From: Rostratula benghalensis | Lineage: Eukaryota; Chordata; Aves; Charadriiformes; Rostratulidae | Length of the DNA stretch: 64,000 bases | Direction: 5' to 3' | Assembly (NCBI GenBank): GCA_013399305.1 | Contig: VXAI01000049.1 | Location: 2,844,425 to 2,908,424, forward strand | Shown: positions 10,701 to 24,209 of the stretch, one piece after another | How the letters are laid out: every line of letters begins with the position of its first letter | Position numbering within the stretch: position 1 is the first letter of the stretch | Position numbers and translations under genes: made by a program | Notes under the pieces: generated by a model | What the model was told of the DNA's origin: nothing | The model's input: the letters and a program-made list of their open reading frames with translations, nothing else | Database searches by the model: none

Positions 10701-12902
10701 TGTGAGTTATGTAACAGCTCTATAGATCTAGCTGTAGTGTGTACATACAATTAGAAGATGGACTTTCCCACCGACGCCTGTTGCTCTCTGGGAAGAGGAC
10801 ACACACACACTGTCCCCGGCAGCGTAACATTTATCGCACAGAAAGGAAGGAAATAACAGGAACTTGGGCAAGATTTAGAGGAGAGCTCTGAGGCGGGTGC
10901 AGAATCAGGAGGGAGGGAAGGAGGCTGGTTCCTGCTGCTGCTCCGCTGCTCAAAGGCTGCTGAGGGACAGATGCCCAGGTACTGGTTGGTGACCCAGGGA
11001 CTCACTGACACCTCCTGCTCTTCCTTGTCCTTACCTACTTTGAAGTCGTTCAAGCAACCTTCTACCATCTCCATTTCCATAAAGTATTCAGAGATACTTT
11101 TTTTTTTTTTAAATGGCCCTTAAATTCTTGTAGTTAATGATTCTTGGATTAAAACCAGACTGAGTATTTTTTCAAGGAAAATGCAATGGGTTTTTTTGGT
11201 CAAAGTTTCTGAAAAGGAAATGACTTCCACACTACACACATTCCACTCAAGGTAATTTCAGGGGTTTATTTTTCAAATTTTTACTCAAGGTGTAATTTCA
11301 GTACTCAAACAGTGGGGCTTCCTCGGAGAGGATTGCTTTGGAGGAGAGTAGTTGGGTGCAGTTGCCAAGTACAGTTGGTGTGGGTTTGTTTTAGGCTTAT
11401 TGTGGAGCACTGAATCGTGCTACAACCTTTTTTGAGAACAGCAGAAATACTTTGGTTTCAGCCAAAAATTTTAGTACGTACAAGGAGTCAACCAATAGCA
11501 AATCAGAAACTGATTGTTTCATGTTAATTTGGTCACAATTAAAGACCAAAAAAATAAGTGTCTAAGATAGTGCATTGTCCTGAACCATCAGGGTGTTTTG
11601 TAACACGCACGACTGTTAGATTCACTCCAACTTGAACAAGGTAATTGTTAAGTTTGATTTTCTTACACTGGGGTAAGCACCATTATTACATGCAAAATAA
11701 ATTTACAAACAGTTTGAAGCCACTATTAGAATTACAACATAATTGATTGCAGTTCCTTCTTTTCCTAAGAAGGATGAAAGCAAATAATATTTATTTCAAG
11801 TGTTTCTAATTTTCAGTACTTTATACAGACTGCTGCCTGTTTGCTGAACTCTCACTGTAAATCTGTAACTTGGCAACTTTTTTCTCACTCATTTCCTCTC
11901 CCAGTAGCAAGCTTTGAGCTTTCTTTTTGGATGGGCTTGATTTTTGTTCTGTCTTTGCATTTCAAAATTCCAACTACGCCCTCTCAGAGGGGCTGATACC
12001 GGCCTGAATTCCCACCACCTTTCTCTGGTGGAGGCATTATGTGGTTGCTCCCCCGAGGGCCTGAGGTGGCTGCAGCGTGACTGGGCTGTGGCCAGAGCCG
12101 TAACGGAGCCACCCCAACACCACTGTTCTCAGCTCTGCCCTTCCGTTTCCAAAAACACAATATAGATGTGAGCTCACATTTCAACAAGTTCAAAGGGTTT
12201 TCATTTTAGAGTTTGGGCTCTAGGTTTTGGAGAGAACTTGGGTTTATAACATCCCAAATTACAGGGCAGTCAAAAATAACACTTGGGCTAAATCTCCTAA
12301 TGCAACGTTATCTCCCATTTCTTCACCTTACAAAGCCGGTGACAGAAAGTCCTGGTTTACTTACAGGATTCATTACTCCATCATAATTCCTTGTATTAGA
12401 CTAGGTTTTCAAGTCAGCCCTTAGAGAGATTGCATTTCTACTTTGTAATGATTTTACCATTGGAAAAGTTAATCTAGAAAGATGCCTGGAAAACAATGAA
12501 GCCACTGGGGGAATTCTTTTCTTCTTAAAGCATCTATCACTCCACGGTAGAAGAATCAGAGGGATACGTTAAGCTCGCTACATCCTCTGTCAATCTTTTG
12601 TTTGATTATTACATTATCAAGTTGCTTGCACTGTGAGAGATTAAAACACTTAGGTAAGTGCAAAGCACAGAGTTACCAAGCGCTTTGAATGCAAGTCAGA
12701 CACCAAACTGGTTTTTGAAGTGCAGAAGTACTGAGCTGTCACTTTGTCACACAAGCAGATGTTGCCGAAGGCAAGGAGGAAAGGAGTGGGGCTTTTTTTG
12801 TCACTTGGCTGCTGAACCTGGCACTACCTGAAGACCCAGACCCCATGTGCAGCTCCTGGTTAGCTGCCTCTCCAACCCCTCCCCTGCCTAGGGGCCATCA
12901 GA
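10701..12902. other. non-coding tract, no recognised gene
   Basis: A purine-rich stretch lies near 10900-10925 (gagggagggaaggagg), and T12 at 11099-11110. Nothing resembles a gene or a known repeat family. The open frames at 11944-12165 (plus) and 11984-12193 (minus) shadow each other. Confidence 0.55.
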
Positions 12903-12996
12903 CGCATGGCAAAGAGGCACACACTTTCCGACCGTGAATCTCCGTAACGTGAGGGCGCGCTGCTCGCTGCAGTAATTGGTTGGGTTCTTTACGTCA
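12903..12996. promoter_or_regulatory. CpG cluster with CCAAT and CRE-like sites
   Basis: Nine CpG sites occur in about 90 bases (12903-12993), including ggcgcgctgctcg. They are followed by attggt (12975-12980, a CCAAT box on the minus strand) and ttacgtcag (about 12989-12997, a TGACGTAA-like CRE/ATF site on the minus strand). This looks promoter-like but has no obvious gene attached. Confidence 0.28.
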
Positions 12997-13009
12997 GGGG
13001 AGAGCTTTA

Positions 13010-16000
13010 TTAATTTAGGAGTCTGACAATATTATTCTTCCCTCTTGCTCTACTTCAAGGAGAGTTCTGCCCAGTATGGGAATGAGCTACTAATAAGCAG
13101 AGATGAAATATCTCATCTAAGGAGGAAGACTTCATCCTGGGTGCTGTTACTCAAAGTGACAGTGCAACTTAATTTATCTTGAGATCCAACCAAAACTATT
13201 TGCTGTACATAATACCTTTTGGTAACTGTGGCCTGCCACATGTATGCTCTGGCTACCTTCCACGGGGGAGTCCTTCAGTCTGGTTACTTTCCTACCTCAT
13301 TACCTGGATGTCCATTTATTCTGCAGAACCCAAAAAGCATCCGGTAGGTAACTCTCCAGGCCCAATGATCTGGATAGGGACCCTGGGTCCCCCTCCTCAT
13401 GCCTCTTACTGTTCAAGTGAAAAAGGGTGTCACTCTCTTATTGTATCAATCTTTAAGTAAACATACAAGGAAATATTATACCACTGTAGCAGATGTGAAA
13501 TTAACGTGTGGGCTTGTGGTATGGGATGCCTGGAGTTTCAACAAGTATCAGTAGAAACCACCCATCTCCCTCAAACATAAGAAGCTCTATGTACATCACT
13601 CCCTACAGCTTCTTTTCTTCCTGCTCATGCATCATGTACACCTCCACTGGTAGGTATATATATGCAAACACCTCCATTGCCACTACATACATTTCCTTAA
13701 AATAGAGTGGGGCCAAGATACCACGCTGGAAAATTGCTTTTGTGTACCTTACAGAGCGCTGAAGGATTGAGCTGATGGACCTCTGGGGGCACCAACCTCT
13801 GGGGGCACCAATATTCACCCCACATCGGCACAGATCCTGTGTGTCACTGGAGGAGCAGGAAGCAAGGCTGGCAGCACACACAGAGGAAGGTGGGGTTTGG
13901 AGAGTGCAAATACCAGTTAGAAAAGTGAGAGAGTTCATTCAGAAAAGTTCAGATGCTACACAAGGCTGTAACAAGACAGAGAAGTGCCCCTCGGAGCAGA
14001 AGAACTGCGGGCCGTAATCATATTTTCTACTTAACCGTAGCCTCTTTCTAAGCACACCTGGATATACCTACCTCCAAAACACTGTGCTATCTTGTTAAGA
14101 TTTGTTGTTTACAAGCAAACAAATGGAGATTGGAATGATTACATAAAATTATTTTTCCCCCAAGTATACTCATGGTCATGCCTTTTCCCGTTACATGTAA
14201 CCATTAGTGACCCCGTGTCAATTATTAACAAAATCTCACAGAAAGCCCTGCTGGATGAGGAGAAAAATGAAAATCTCAAGAAACAAGGAATCTGACTTCC
14301 AAACAGAGTGCCTGCCTAAGACCAAACCTCATTAGGGAGAAGTCCTCCAGGCAAACATCCTCTCATTATTTATTGTCATGGTTTAGTGAAGTTTCTCAGT
14401 TGTAATGCACAATTGGTTTTTAAATAAATCTCTCTGTATGGTGAATGTGATATTCCCGCATCTAAGCAGCAGGGTTAGCTGAAAACTGAACACAGCCAAA
14501 ATTTCACATTCGTGGGACTCATAAACAGCTTAGAGCCTGACAACAATGCAACAACAAGAAGCAAAAATACAATAGGTAACATATGGCCGACAAGTAAGGC
14601 AGCAGTGGTGGTACAAACATAATAACCAGTGAGCCAGCAAAGCAAAAGCAATTAGCAAACAAGTGTTGGTAATAGGGCATTATTTATGGCGAGGAACCTC
14701 TCTGTAGGCAAAGGATGGTGCTGTGTTTATGATTAACATGTAAGGCATGAAGGCCTTGGATTTAAGGCTTTGTTTCCCATCCTTCGTCCTGGCCTCTAGA
14801 AGTTCTGTTAGGCCTACAGTCCCAAAAGTTTCAAGGCACTGTGATGTCCTGGAGGATATGGTCTGAGTCCAGAGCTCAGCTGCTCATCTGGATACTAAAG
14901 CTTCTCTTTCTTGTAGGGGGTACTGTGAAGGAGAGGGTGCTAAGGACTGGACAGGATATAACAAATGGTTTTGCTTTGGATCTTTTCAGGGAGATGAAAG
15001 TCTGAGGGTTTTTCCTACAAATCTTATCACATCAGAGGGCTAACTAACATGCCTAAGGTGGAAAGTGCATGATCATGATTTCCATTTTTTATCGCACTAA
15101 ACTGCTGAGACCTATTAAAGAAGTCCAGAATACCTCAGAAATCCCCATCTCTGATTAGAACAGGGTGAAGCCCTCTTCAAGGAGAAAATACCCTGGTGTG
15201 ATCCACTTTTCTGCTGCCGTTAAATATTCTTGGGCTGATTCAGCACCTGGGCTGATGAGCTGGCCCCTGGAAGCCCTCGCCTTCACTGCTCTTGAGGAGG
15301 CTGGAGAGGCAGCACAACGGAAAGTTCCTCTCCTCGCCAGAGGACACGCAGGCAGGCCAGGGCTTGCCAGGGCAACGTCCCCTCGCTCAGCTCAGTGCAC
15401 GGCATCTACCCCTACCCATGAAAGACCCGTTCTCTTAAATTTCATATTTATCACTTTGCATAATGAGGTTTCTTTACTAAGGTAATGCTGTAGTCAAACA
15501 AATGTAAAGCTGATGAGGGTAAAGAGTAAAATAACTGAAAAGGGCTTTTTTAGTCAGTGTGGTGAAAGGGGATATTAATACAAACATTGCTTTTTTTAGC
15601 ATACCTATTACAGAGTCATGCCCACTCTTTGCTGAATGCATACCTATGAGACTCTCTGTGTGTGCAATAAAACTCTTAGTTTATTAAGCATTTTTTTTGT
15701 TCTGCTATGTCAGTCTAAATTCACTTTGAAGGCAGGAATGATGGAATTGTTCAATATATTGTGTGCAGAAGGTTACGACCTCTGCAATCAGCCCCTGAAA
15801 CACCACTGTCTTTTTACTTCTGGGGCAGCTGAAATGAATTACAAGGTAACCTCATAAAACCGTAACATTTTACTAAAGCTGAGGCCTCTGAATATTCACT
15901 ACTTGAGCATTTTTGTATTCTTTCTCATTTCCAAAATATTTACAAGCTGTACCAGATTTCAAAGATGAAAACCGACCATACTAATTTCACAGAGTATCTT

Positions 16001-16383
16001 CTTTCTAAACAAGGTCTCAATTCTTCAACAGCTCATGGTAAATGGCCTCATGCTAGTTTAAAAAAAAAAAAAAACAACCACAGATTTCCGCATCCATTTG
16101 TGTACATGTCTTGCAGGAGACAACTTAAAAGTTGCTGTGATATCATCTAGCAGGAGACACAGGTAAATCTGCCTGAGTGCTAGACCTCTGCACTGAGGCA
16201 CACTCCTAAACCCAGGGGTTGAAAAGCTTCTGGTTCAAAAGTGGGAGAGATGGAATATCCACTACGAAAACCTGAGACAAAAATAACACCCCAAATATCT
16301 TCTGCACATGAAGGTCCTTTGTTTGGAGGAAGCCAAATTGGAATACCTAGTGTAAAGCCATCGTTGCCCCTCTGCATTTCCAT
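13010..16383. other. non-coding tract, no recognised gene
   Basis: The tract is A+T-richer than the first 13 kb. It includes the 16-bp tandem pair at 13779-13810, A15 at 16060-16074, and open frames of roughly 60-110 codons without recognisable domains (the longest are 13603-13938 minus and 15165-15485 plus). Around 14420-14540 the words gaatgtga and tcacattc form a loose inverted pair. No repeat family is recognised. Confidence 0.5.
13779..13810 (+). repeat. 16-bp perfect tandem duplication
   Basis: The unit acctctgggggcacca occurs twice, head to tail, without mismatch (13779-13794 and 13795-13810). It is a recent local duplication. Confidence 0.95.
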
Positions 16384-16441
16384 ACTAATTAACGTAGCTT
16401 CTTTATTCTCTATGACACACACCACTGAAATTGTATCACCC
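16384..16441. repeat. copy A of an unrecognised duplicated segment
   Basis: This segment aligns without gaps to 17266-17323 over about 58 bases, with 42 identities counted by eye. The best conserved parts are attctct and ccacaacaa. The strand of the unit is unknown. It may be two copies of an old interspersed repeat or an old local duplication. Confidence 0.5.
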
Positions 16442-17265
16442 ACCACAACAACCATCTTTTCATTTTGCCACCTCTCTCCGGCAGCAGCTCTGACTCACAG
16501 CACAGCTCCAAATAATCTTACACACACAATGAAGGCCTATACAACATCAGGAGGGCCCACAAAATGGTAGCCCACAACCAGAAAGTCAAGCTGCTGAAGT
16601 TTATCATTGGTGGCCCTGATTCTGTAAAGCATTTGAACACCAAGAGATCAATAACAAAGCTGCTGCAAATACTCAGTGCCCATGGGCAAACACGGTTCAC
16701 CAGGCCCCTGTGTTAACACCACAGCTCTAACTCGCTTGTGGAATGTGAAAATTCCCTGTTCTCAGCAGGATCCTTTGAACACACACAATGAACTTACTAA
16801 AATGTTTAAAAAATAAAGCCTTATTTATTCATACCTCGAAGGTACAGGGCCTTGAGGAAAATGTGTTAATACGGTGGAAGGCCTAAAAGCCCAAACTTAA
16901 CCTCTCCATGCTCAGGGAAGAAGGTGCTGTCACCGAAAAGCCAGGCTGTCCCACTCCCAAAGTGTTCTCTTTGTTCTCTACATGCATCAGTTTGTATCTG
17001 CTGATAACCCACTTCCTTCCAAGGGTCTCAGATTTAGGATTCCCTTTGATGGTAGACTCACTGCTGGGAACAGCAAACTAACTTTGATGGAGCTACAATT
17101 ATTCCCTGTAGTCAGCTATTCCATTGTTTCCTCTGAAACTCTTATTTATGTCACCGTTTCATTTTGGGTAGGTTTCCCCCTTCATCCTCTCTGATTTAAA
17201 CCATGCCAGTCATTAAAGTTACAAATCAGACAGCCTGAGAGGCACGTGATATTTGAATGTAAAAT

Positions 17266-17323
17266 ATACACAGATTTCTCATTCTCTGGAATGCACACAA
17301 CTAAAATTATCTCAGCAACCACA
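17266..17323. repeat. copy B of an unrecognised duplicated segment
   Basis: This is the partner of the copy at 16384-16441, about 880 bases away in the same orientation. Similarity fades quickly on both sides. On the minus strand both copies are open and read similarly (a VVV.. stretch, then VVC and EN), which may simply follow from their nucleotide similarity. I do not recognise a domain. Confidence 0.5.
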
Positions 17324-17340
17324 ACAAGCAGCCACTCTGC

Positions 17341-19041
17341 CCTGTCTGTGCTCTTACTAGCAGGCTGGCAGAGGGCTGGCAGCCTCCACCAGGGTCGGGA
17401 GGCACCGAAACCACCTGGCTGAGGGGTGGCTTGGTCTGAACACACGTTGGTGCCAATGCTTCTGAAGATTTCAGCCTGTCTGGGGCATTTCAGTGTTACA
17501 TCAGGTAGCTCAGTCTCATAACGGTAACCTAAGCTACAAGCAGCAGGGAGGTATTTGTGCTGTGCTTTGCTGAGAGGAGCGTTCAGAGCCTGTGACACTG
17601 TCTGACACTGACTGATTAAGATACAGGTACCGTGGTGCTGTCAGGAAAGAAGAAAGAAGACTCACAGTGCTATTGTTGCTCCTGGATCTCCAGCAGAGCA
17701 GCAACCAGACACCAGTGCACAGCAGCATCGTGCTCTATCCTCTTCTCTGAGAATTACTGCCTCGCCAACCCTAAAGTGATTAGGAACACACCATGTTTTT
17801 AACACAGCCTGTCCCCACGCACAGACTCCAAAGACTGTGTATCAGAGCTGATCCAATCCTTATGGCTAGGGAGGGGACGACGATAGAAAGAGATGAGGGA
17901 GACATGAGAAGGACAAAAATGTGAACTCTGTAACAAGTCTCATCAGGAAACGATTAAGAAGGATGCTGCAGTACCAAACAAGACCAAGACCTAACGGGGA
18001 GAGAAACAGAGCTACCTAGTTATGCTGCAGATACAGACTCATTCCTTTTCTACGTGGCTTTTACTTGCCATCTTTAAAAAGCACACTTTTATACTTCTCC
18101 CCTGAACCCAATTCTCTCGGCATCCCCAAAGCTCAAATTACATTATTAGTTAGTGGTGAAAAGGATTGCTTTGCCAGGCAGAGACAATTGCCAGGCTGCC
18201 TAGGACTTGGGGCTAAAATTTTAGTTTTATTTAATTTCTTAGAGCTTTCCCCAGTATGAGATGCAGGTTTTCCCCAAGTACCTCTTCATCCCATCTTTGC
18301 AAGTGATGAAATAACCATTTCCCTTCTCTGTGAGGGTGATGCTGAAGCCATCAGAAAGAGTAACATCTGTCAACCCAGTGTGTTCAGACTTAGGGAAGCT
18401 CAGACTTTATAGTTTTGGCCTTTTGGAGTCCCCTCCTCCCTACAGCCTATGCAGGAAGGCAAGCAGGGACAAAAGTCTCAAATGTCTTCAGAAATCTGAG
18501 ATCTCTGCAACCCTGTGAATGTCTTACTCATTTTTGGGGCAAAACAGGTGTGTCTCTGTCACCTGTGTGGTGCCAGAAATGTCCTTGTCCTCCGTGAAGC
18601 AGAGGCCAGAGGAAACTCGAAATATTCTGCTCTTCCTTCCACTAGGGAGAAGGCACTTGGGCTTCCAGGAGCCTCTGTTCTCCATCACAACTGGGCTGTT
18701 TTCATCTCAGCTTTCTTAATAAATATTTAGTGGGCAATTCACATTTTCCCTCCTGCTCTATCTAACAGAGCTGATTATTGCGAGGGTCAGGTGGTTGCAT
18801 GAGCTAATTAATATTCACAGGCAGCAGTAGGAAATAAGTACAAACCCCATCTCCTCAGCTTTAATTACAATATCAGTGCTATCAAATTCCATGTGGATAC
18901 ACCTCCCACATCAGCTGCAAACAATTTCAGATGTGTATACTAACAGGATCCATAACATCTTTAACTCATGATCTTCTGTCATTACAATATAATTACTCTA
19001 ATGCATCTTTACTGTGCAACACCCGCCAAAGCTAACAGCCG
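17341..19041. other. non-coding tract, no recognised gene
   Basis: No recognised gene or repeat is visible. Near 18775-18840 a stretch with gagctaattaatattcacagg has the look of conserved regulatory DNA (homeodomain-type core), but this cannot be judged without alignment. Open frames are short and overlapping. Confidence 0.5.
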
Positions 19042-19105
19042 TTGAGTATACCATGTAATTATAGAATAGAGATTTGAGTATACCATGTAATTATAGAATA
19101 GAGAT
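19042..19105 (+). repeat. 32-bp perfect tandem duplication
   Basis: Two identical 32-base units, 19042-19073 and 19074-19105, both begin ttgagtataccatgtaatta. The complete identity in otherwise old DNA implies a very recent event or a polymorphic site. Confidence 0.97.
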
Positions 19106-22100
19106 GTTAATGGAAGCTTTCAGCTTCCAGTGACTTGCAGCATTTCTTCCAGTCCCGTTATTCAACATCCATGGGCACCCTGACTCCTGCCTGCTCCCCT
19201 TCCTTCTCTATATTACCTTTATGAAACATTTATGTTATTCTAGCACTGAGAAGCCCCAGGCGGCACTGAAATCCCAGTGGGAATAGAGCATAAGAGTCAA
19301 TAAAGTGGTGATAAATTGTCTTACCTTGGTTAGCCTTGTTCATCTAGAAGAGGAATAGAGGAAGCTGAGTCAGGGAAGAGCAACTGCAGTTTGCTACTTG
19401 CTGCGGGTGAGGATCTGGGCCTTGCACAAAGGGTAGGAGAGATTTGACAGAAAATGCAGTGCTAGCTAATTAAGCTAGTGAATATCCCTTGATTAAGTGC
19501 TGATAGAGGTCAGACACAGAAGTCAGCTAGAGAGATTGTGGTAAGCTTCAGAGGGTCTTTGTGGCAGAGAGATGTTTATATTTCATAAGAGGTAAAAGGA
19601 TGAGCCAGTGGAACAACCTGGCAAATGACAAGCCATGAAGACGGTTTTGGCCTCTCACTTCTATGACTGAATAAAGAGAGGAACAAAATAAACATTTTAA
19701 AGATACAAAATAGGATGAATTTTCAAAACTACTTAAGGATTTTCAAATAAGAACTAGCTGCAGACATCACTCACATTGCACTATGCAATGTATTCCTGTC
19801 TCTCTGCAGAGATTTACAAAACCCCCTCAGTGTATCAATTGCATCAGTCCTTTTACTTTTCTTAAATGGCAATCATTTAAAATTGTGTAACAGCATCTGT
19901 AATCTGAATCATTTGGCTTTCCATGTGATAATTTAACAGTCGTTACAATTAAGACATACATTATCACGACGTGAGGAAGCGAGTTAAACAGAAATGGCAT
20001 TACATTGTCACCTACCCAAGTTCTAATTCGTGTTTAACTGTAGCTCTGCAGGCAAACACAGAACGACAAACAACAAAGAAACCTCTGGTTTGATTGAAAG
20101 CAACTGAGAAAAGAAAAACCAAGACAGACAATATATGATGTTTTGGGGAAGAAGCATTCTTTCCCTGAAACACAAAGGCCCTTCTTGAACCCGTGAGCGG
20201 TAAAGCATGGGGAAAGTGCAGCTGTTTCTTGGAGCAGTACTTCATCTCTGGGAAGCTGTCTTTTGAATGGGAATGGAAATTAAGAGCTGCCAGGCTGAGT
20301 TTTATCTCTGTGTATCACCTGTCAAATTTATACTGTATACGTTTGCTGATGTTCTGCAATATTCCAGTTAACTCTGTTGTTTGCATATTAGCTGCTTTGT
20401 GTCCCAAATGCTCATACAAGCATCATAAATATATTGAAAAAGATTATAAGCATCACTTTCAACAGTATAAACTATTATTTTCTCAAGCATCTATGTTCTT
20501 GGAGAAGATTCAAAAAATCCCCGAAGAACTACTTTAGAGTAAGGTTTTTCCACATCAGCTGACTGGGACACAGAGGAAGCAGTTTCTGAGCCAAAGAACC
20601 TCCACAGCAGTCACCTGGCAACTAAACCAAATGAGTTCACCTTTAGGGGTAGCTCCCAGACTGATCCCAGCCACAAAGAGACGGGGACAACACAGTTTCA
20701 AATTAGCTAGAAGCTGGTATATAATTCTGAGTGTTTGAATCCAGGATTTGGCTCTCCACTAGGGGCACATGTATAAGAAATATGGGCATTATCTATAGTT
20801 CACACATGGAACTAGACAGCGATTTTGAGAATGGACAAGGTTGTGATTTCACAGGGCATCATCTCTAATGATAAGGCAGGTTCTCTGACTCTGGAAAGTT
20901 CATAACATTCCAGAATGGAAAAAGAAAATATTGTTCTATTCTAATATCACACTGGCACTGTCAGATGATTCGCGGGCTCTGGAGCATGCAGACGTTACCA
21001 GCTCAGCACATCTATTTACCATTCACCATTTGTCATATGTGAGTACTTCCCACAGGCCTAAAAAGGGACTTGTTTTGTGTATTGTTTGCAGGAAACGTAA
21101 CAAACTCCATAGTGAACAGCAAAACAAAACCAGCACTTGATTGTTTTATTGAACATTTCCCTACTTGCTTGGGAAAACTTCACTTCAGGATTACTTTTTT
21201 TCTTAATGTTGTCTAATAAAAGGACCCCCACAGCTGTCTTCTACGTGGAAAGAAGCTGTCAACATCCAGTATAATTTTCTGCATATTGAGTGAAGTACTT
21301 GAAAGTCCCAGTTCCATTTTAATATGTGAGATGCTCCCCATTTGTATGCAGCTGGAGAGAGTAGTTTTATCCTCATTTTAAAAAGCTGTATGATTATTTT
21401 TTTTCTTTAAACAAATGCCATCTCAAACTTTTTTCTCTCTCTTTCCACCAGCATACACCTTTCCCCCCTTGTTAAGCACCAGTGTGCTCAAATCACTGCA
21501 TAGCATTGACATCTCAATCGTTATACATAAAATGATGCCAGCACCATTGTTTTTTGATGTCCCTCTGCATGTTCTTCTGGAATAATTTCCAGATTAACTG
21601 TTTATTAATATGATTTTTGCAAAACAGTTGGTGGGGAAATTTCATCGCACTGCCTTGAATAAATAAGGCTTTCACTATCCTTTTCTGAATTTTCTGATTC
21701 TGTGAACTGGAAGCTTCTAATCCTAGCCAAAGCTTTCTCCAGTCCTGATCCTGCAAACTTTGCCATGCAGCAGCAGGCCTATTACAGCTGGCTGAAGGGC
21801 TAATGTTAGGTATTCAATCCTCAGTATTCCTTCCTATGTGAGTGCCAAATTCATTTACATTCTCAGGTATTGCAGGGCAAGGTGGGCCTGGTACATGGGT
21901 GCCAGGCAAACCTTCCTATAAAAAAAGATCTTGCATGGCAAGAACACAGGGTTGCCATTGCACCCAGTTACATGAAGGGACACAAAGAGGGACAAGACCC
22001 ATAGCCTCAGCCACCCTAGCTTTTATGTATATGCATACACAGGCACTGTTTATCTAATATATTATATATTATCTAATACATTTCTAATAAAATTTCCTCA

Positions 22101-23949
22101 CAATGGATTCCTGGTGAATTATTACAGTACTGGAATATTTATGAAATGTGCATTTTGAGAGCTTCAATTATTCTTATTTACCACACAAAGTGCAAAGTTA
22201 ATTCTAATTATACGCGTATCAGAGACTGTTAATCTAAAGTGCTGTTAACTTTCTTCCATGTTGGCACAGGACAGAAGAGTATTCAATGCACACGTAGTGA
22301 CATTTCATAGCCTCAGTCAGTTGTGCTAAGTCCTTCCACAGCTATTAACTCTGATGCAATGAAACACTGCTGTTACGGGGAGCAGGGAGCATCTTTAACA
22401 TCCACAGCTATTTTTAATGTCTCTGTCAAGAGGAAAGATTTCAGCTGTGAAGGCACAAGGAGATTTTGTGTACCAGAGGCACAAAGCTTTGAACTCTGCA
22501 CATAGTATATGTGTGCTTCAACACATCTTGATGCTATAGAAGTCATGGTTAAAAAAAACGGATATCTAAAGGATGTATAACATTTAATGGCTCTAGTGTA
22601 AAGAATATTCTACCAAGAATTAAGTGCCAAACATTATTAACCTCCCACTTTGGATATGCCACATCTCACAGACTGAGAATTACTAACCCAACCAACCTCA
22701 GGTGGCAAACCACCAAGCAGAGAAGTTTGGAGTGGACCTACCAATTCAGTCTGAAGCTCTTGATCCAAGGAGTGAGCACTGAGTCGTTCCCTCAGGCAGC
22801 GTTTGGAGATGCTTTCACTTAAACTCAAGATCTCTGCTCCACATTTCTGTTTTGAAAGAGAATAAAAAAGAGGATTCTCAAAAATTCCATTGGAATTAAA
22901 ATTCTGAGAATTTTACATCTTCATAAAAATCAGACAGTTTTGGTGCTGATTATTTTCCACCCCCACAGGCCAGGAGCTGGAGTAGTAGTTGATGTATTCA
23001 TATTCTTTGTTGTGAAGTCAAAGCTGCAGGAGCCACCAGTTGGGTCAGAGATCTCTGAAATTCAGGGTTTCCAGCTCTACCAGAGACACCTGGGAGATAC
23101 AGGAGCTCTGGGTTCAGCTCTTAGTTGAGCTGCAGGAAGCCTGCTAGGTGCCCTGGAGTGAGACCAAAGCCCCACAGAAGGTTTGCTGCAGAGCAATGAA
23201 TAATGGGGACCTGCCTATATTTTGGCCAGTAAGGGGCCAAATTGGCCAGTCAGGGGGGACAGGGGTGGACAAAAGAAGAAAAAAAAAAAAAAAACCAAAA
23301 AAAACCCCCCAACATCAACAACAACAAACTCAAAGACCCAGAGAATTTCCCAATAATTTTTGGGTTTCTTTCAGTAGCTGAGCATTTTCTAATGAAGCAC
23401 TGCTTACTGGAAAATTTCTGCCTGTTTCCATCTGCTAGGACATTATTCAGGTGGACATGACGTTTTGGATGACATGAGGGAATGTTAAGTCTGGTCTTCC
23501 TGCCAAATTCCATCCTGGCAGATAATTTCCTACTTATTTAAATCCACCTCCCAACATTAACAGAGTGCATTATTGTAGCTCACATTCTGTCTTGCAGCTC
23601 CTGTACTGTTAAATACTTAGTGCCTTTCACCTCCTGTGTAGCCACATTCCCCTAGGTTCAGTGCTACACCAGAGAGCATGGTGTCTGTATATACGTGAAA
23701 GAGCTTTGGGGCTGGTAAAATCATTTGGATTACTGCAAGATCATCAGTGCTATCTGAAGGATTATTTTTAGTACCTGAGAAGTTTTTGTATAGCAAGGTG
23801 TAATTCCATACATAATGTGACTAAGTCTGAATGTCAAATTATTTTATGCCATTATGGCCATGACTACATTAGGGAGTAGCTGTTCCATTTTTCTATCTCC
23901 TCAGGAACACTAGTTGCTATGAGGTACTACATTGATGTCAAGGAAGACC
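19106..23949. other. non-coding A+T-rich tract
   Basis: No gene is recognised. A TA-rich patch lies at about 22050-22080. A16 lies at 23279-23294, followed by an A8-C6 step and a short CAA-rich stretch to about 23330. Near 22870-22915 nested inverted words (attctca and tgagaat flanking aattccattggaatt) form a small cruciform-like sequence. Open frames are all near or below 115 codons. Confidence 0.5.
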
Positions 23950-24025
23950 CAGGCCCCTATTGTGCTAGGCACTATAGCAACAGTAAAAGGCAGTCCTTGT
24001 TCCTATAGACCTTTCTGTCTAAACA
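23950..24025 (+). repeat. ancient L2-like LINE tail relic
   Basis: The order of words (ccaggcccc, tgtgctaggcact, cagtccttgttcct and a final 'tctgtctaa') follows the degenerate 3' region shared by L2-type relics across amniotes. The family name is from memory and could be a related LINE or SINE tail. The copy is strongly decayed. Confidence 0.5.
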
Positions 24026-24209
24026 AAAGCATTGCCAGGGATTTATCTTTTATTCTTCAATTTCTAACAGCAGCAAAACAACTTAGATGAAGACTAAGAA
24101 TTACAATGAATAGGCTGTGATGACATCAGCTGTGGAATGAACCCATATGTAGGTGGGAAACCCCAAATCAGTAAAAAACCACATGGGTGCAATCCTGAAC
24201 CAACTGAAG

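Noticed and set aside
23141..23345. Segment ending in A16 that could be a retroposed copy
   Set aside because: No target-site duplication, no recognised body and no internal promoter could be seen.
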